31,482 nt of DNA from positions 205-31,686 of the forward strand of contig DCZG01000057.1 in NCBI GenBank assembly GCA_002331575.1, written 5' to 3'. The notes under the pieces are model-generated. The model made no database searches. It was given only the letters and a program-made list of their open reading frames with translations, and had not been told where the DNA came from. The DNA is from Atopobium sp. UBA2090. Its GTDB lineage: Bacteria > Actinomycetota > Coriobacteriia > Coriobacteriales > Atopobiaceae. The stretch's first letter is position 1. Every line of letters begins with the position of its first letter. Made by a program: the position numbers and the translations under genes. This document shows positions 30,915 through 31,482 of the stretch, piece by piece.

Positions 30915-31482
30915 CTACTCGTCCTCGATGACCTTGACGCCGAGAAGCCCCACGAGGTCGATGGCCTGGTCGGCCTCGATGCGCGCGCCCGAGAGCTCGC
31001 TGAAGCGATCCGAGAGCCTAATGCCCGCGAGGTTGTTGCCGGAGAGGTCGATGCCTGAAAGTCGCGTGAGGAAGAGCTCGGCGCGTGTGAGGTTGCAGCG
31101 CGTCAGCTCGAGTCGTTTGAGGCGCAGCTGTGAGAGGCTCGCCTCGTGGAGGTCGCAGTCGCGAAAGCTCACGCGCTCGAGCTTGCTCTCGGCGAGGTTG
31201 AGAAAGCCGAGGTTGCTCGCCAGGAGGCGGACCGACTGGAGGTAGCTCTTGGCCATGTCGGTGCCCACGAGCCGGCAGTCCGTGAGCGTGCAGCCCTTCC
31301 AGTAGCTCGTCCGCAGGTCAGCACCAGTGAGGTCGCAGTCCACGAAGGAGCAGTCGGTAAAACTCGCACGCTGCACGTTGATGCCGTCGAGCGTGCATCG
31401 CGTGAACGTGACGTCCTCGAACTCGGCGTGTCCGAACGCCGCCCCCGAGGCTTCCTTGTCGGTGAAGGTCTGGCCGACGACC
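30915..31482 (-). CDS. Pentapeptide-repeat protein (5' end outside the window)
   Basis: At least 188 codons, open to the right edge on the minus strand with no ATG in the window; the start lies beyond 31482. The sequence is built of pentapeptide repeats with a central Leu/Phe and preceding Ala/Cys: TFTRCTLDGI, ASFTDCSFVDCDLTGADLRT, CTLTDCRL, CDLHEASLSQL, CNLTRAELF, SGIDLSGNNLAGI. Such repeats fold into a right-handed square beta-helix. Some members mimic DNA and protect gyrase (Qnr-like), but most have no known role. The C-terminal 30 residues (IEADQAIDLVGLLGVKVIEDE) leave the repeat pattern and end with acidic residues. An in-frame GTG at 31376 would cut off clear upstream repeats, so it is not the start. 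Confidence 0.9.
   Translation of the reverse strand, partial: VVGQTFTDKEASGAAFGHAEFEDVTFTRCTLDGINVQRASFTDCSFVDCDLTGADLRTSYWKGCTLTDCRLVGTDMAKSYLQSVRLLASNLGFLNLAESKLERVSFRDCDLHEASLSQLRLKRLELTRCNLTRAELFLTRLSGIDLSGNNLAGIRLSDRFSELSGARIEADQAIDLVGLLGVKVIEDE

Overview
The window looks like chromosome from a high-GC anaerobic actinobacterium of the class Coriobacteriia (Olsenella/Atopobiaceae-like). This is inferred from G/C-ending codon use, purine-rich Shine-Dalgarno sites, several sugar PTS systems, a fused AdhE and a MetA-type first enzyme of methionine synthesis. No rRNA or phylogenetic marker is present to settle the genus.

Layout, left to right. (1) 1-3500: a membrane-anchored family 3 glycoside hydrolase with permuted domains, between repeat-rich intergenic segments. 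(2) 3512-4063 (minus): a LemA protein. (3) 4378-11335 (plus): a sugar-utilisation locus with a class II ketose-bisphosphate aldolase, a PfkB sugar kinase, a three-protein UlaA-type PTS (IIA, IIB, IIC), an internal terminator, a TPR-like small protein, a P-loop kinase, a GntR/UTRA regulator and deoxyribose-phosphate aldolase. (4) 11356-15092: tRNA-Ser(UGA), tadA, an LctP permease and an RlmI-type rRNA methyltransferase, with a stray second copy of the methyltransferase 3' end. (5) 15104-17732: small repeats, a probable decayed gene, paired hairpins and an AlbA_2/Schlafen-like ATP-binding protein in visibly more A/T-rich DNA. (6) 17973-20439: a DEAD-box helicase and divergent metA. (7) 20440-25308: a nested palindromic non-coding block, a fused mannitol-type PTS EIICBA, a divergent zinc-type polyol/sugar-phosphate dehydrogenase and a DeoR regulator. 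(8) 25420-28943: adhE, an APH-fold kinase and a strong terminator. (9) 29046-30640: a helix-turn-helix protein and a Hanks-type kinase with C-terminal membrane segments. (10) 30641-31482: repeat arrays and the downstream part of a pentapeptide-repeat protein cut by the window edge.

The metabolic theme is fermentation of plant or host sugars: extracytoplasmic beta-glycoside cleavage, two PTS importers, sugar-phosphate splitting by two aldolases, and acetyl-CoA reduction to ethanol by AdhE. A lactate permease handles another end product.

The most unusual feature is a family of short interspersed palindromes with a constant GGGGACAGG-like core and interchangeable stem sequences (TGGAAAA, GGAATA or TGCCAAAGG types). 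Two copies begin at the base directly after a stop codon, and all four gene-3'-end copies carry the core on the sense strand of the preceding gene. Other non-coding structures are a 35-bp inverted repeat between metA and mtlA, a 92-bp hairpin unit repeated in tandem after the kinase gene, and paired hairpins around the stop codon of the AlbA_2 gene.
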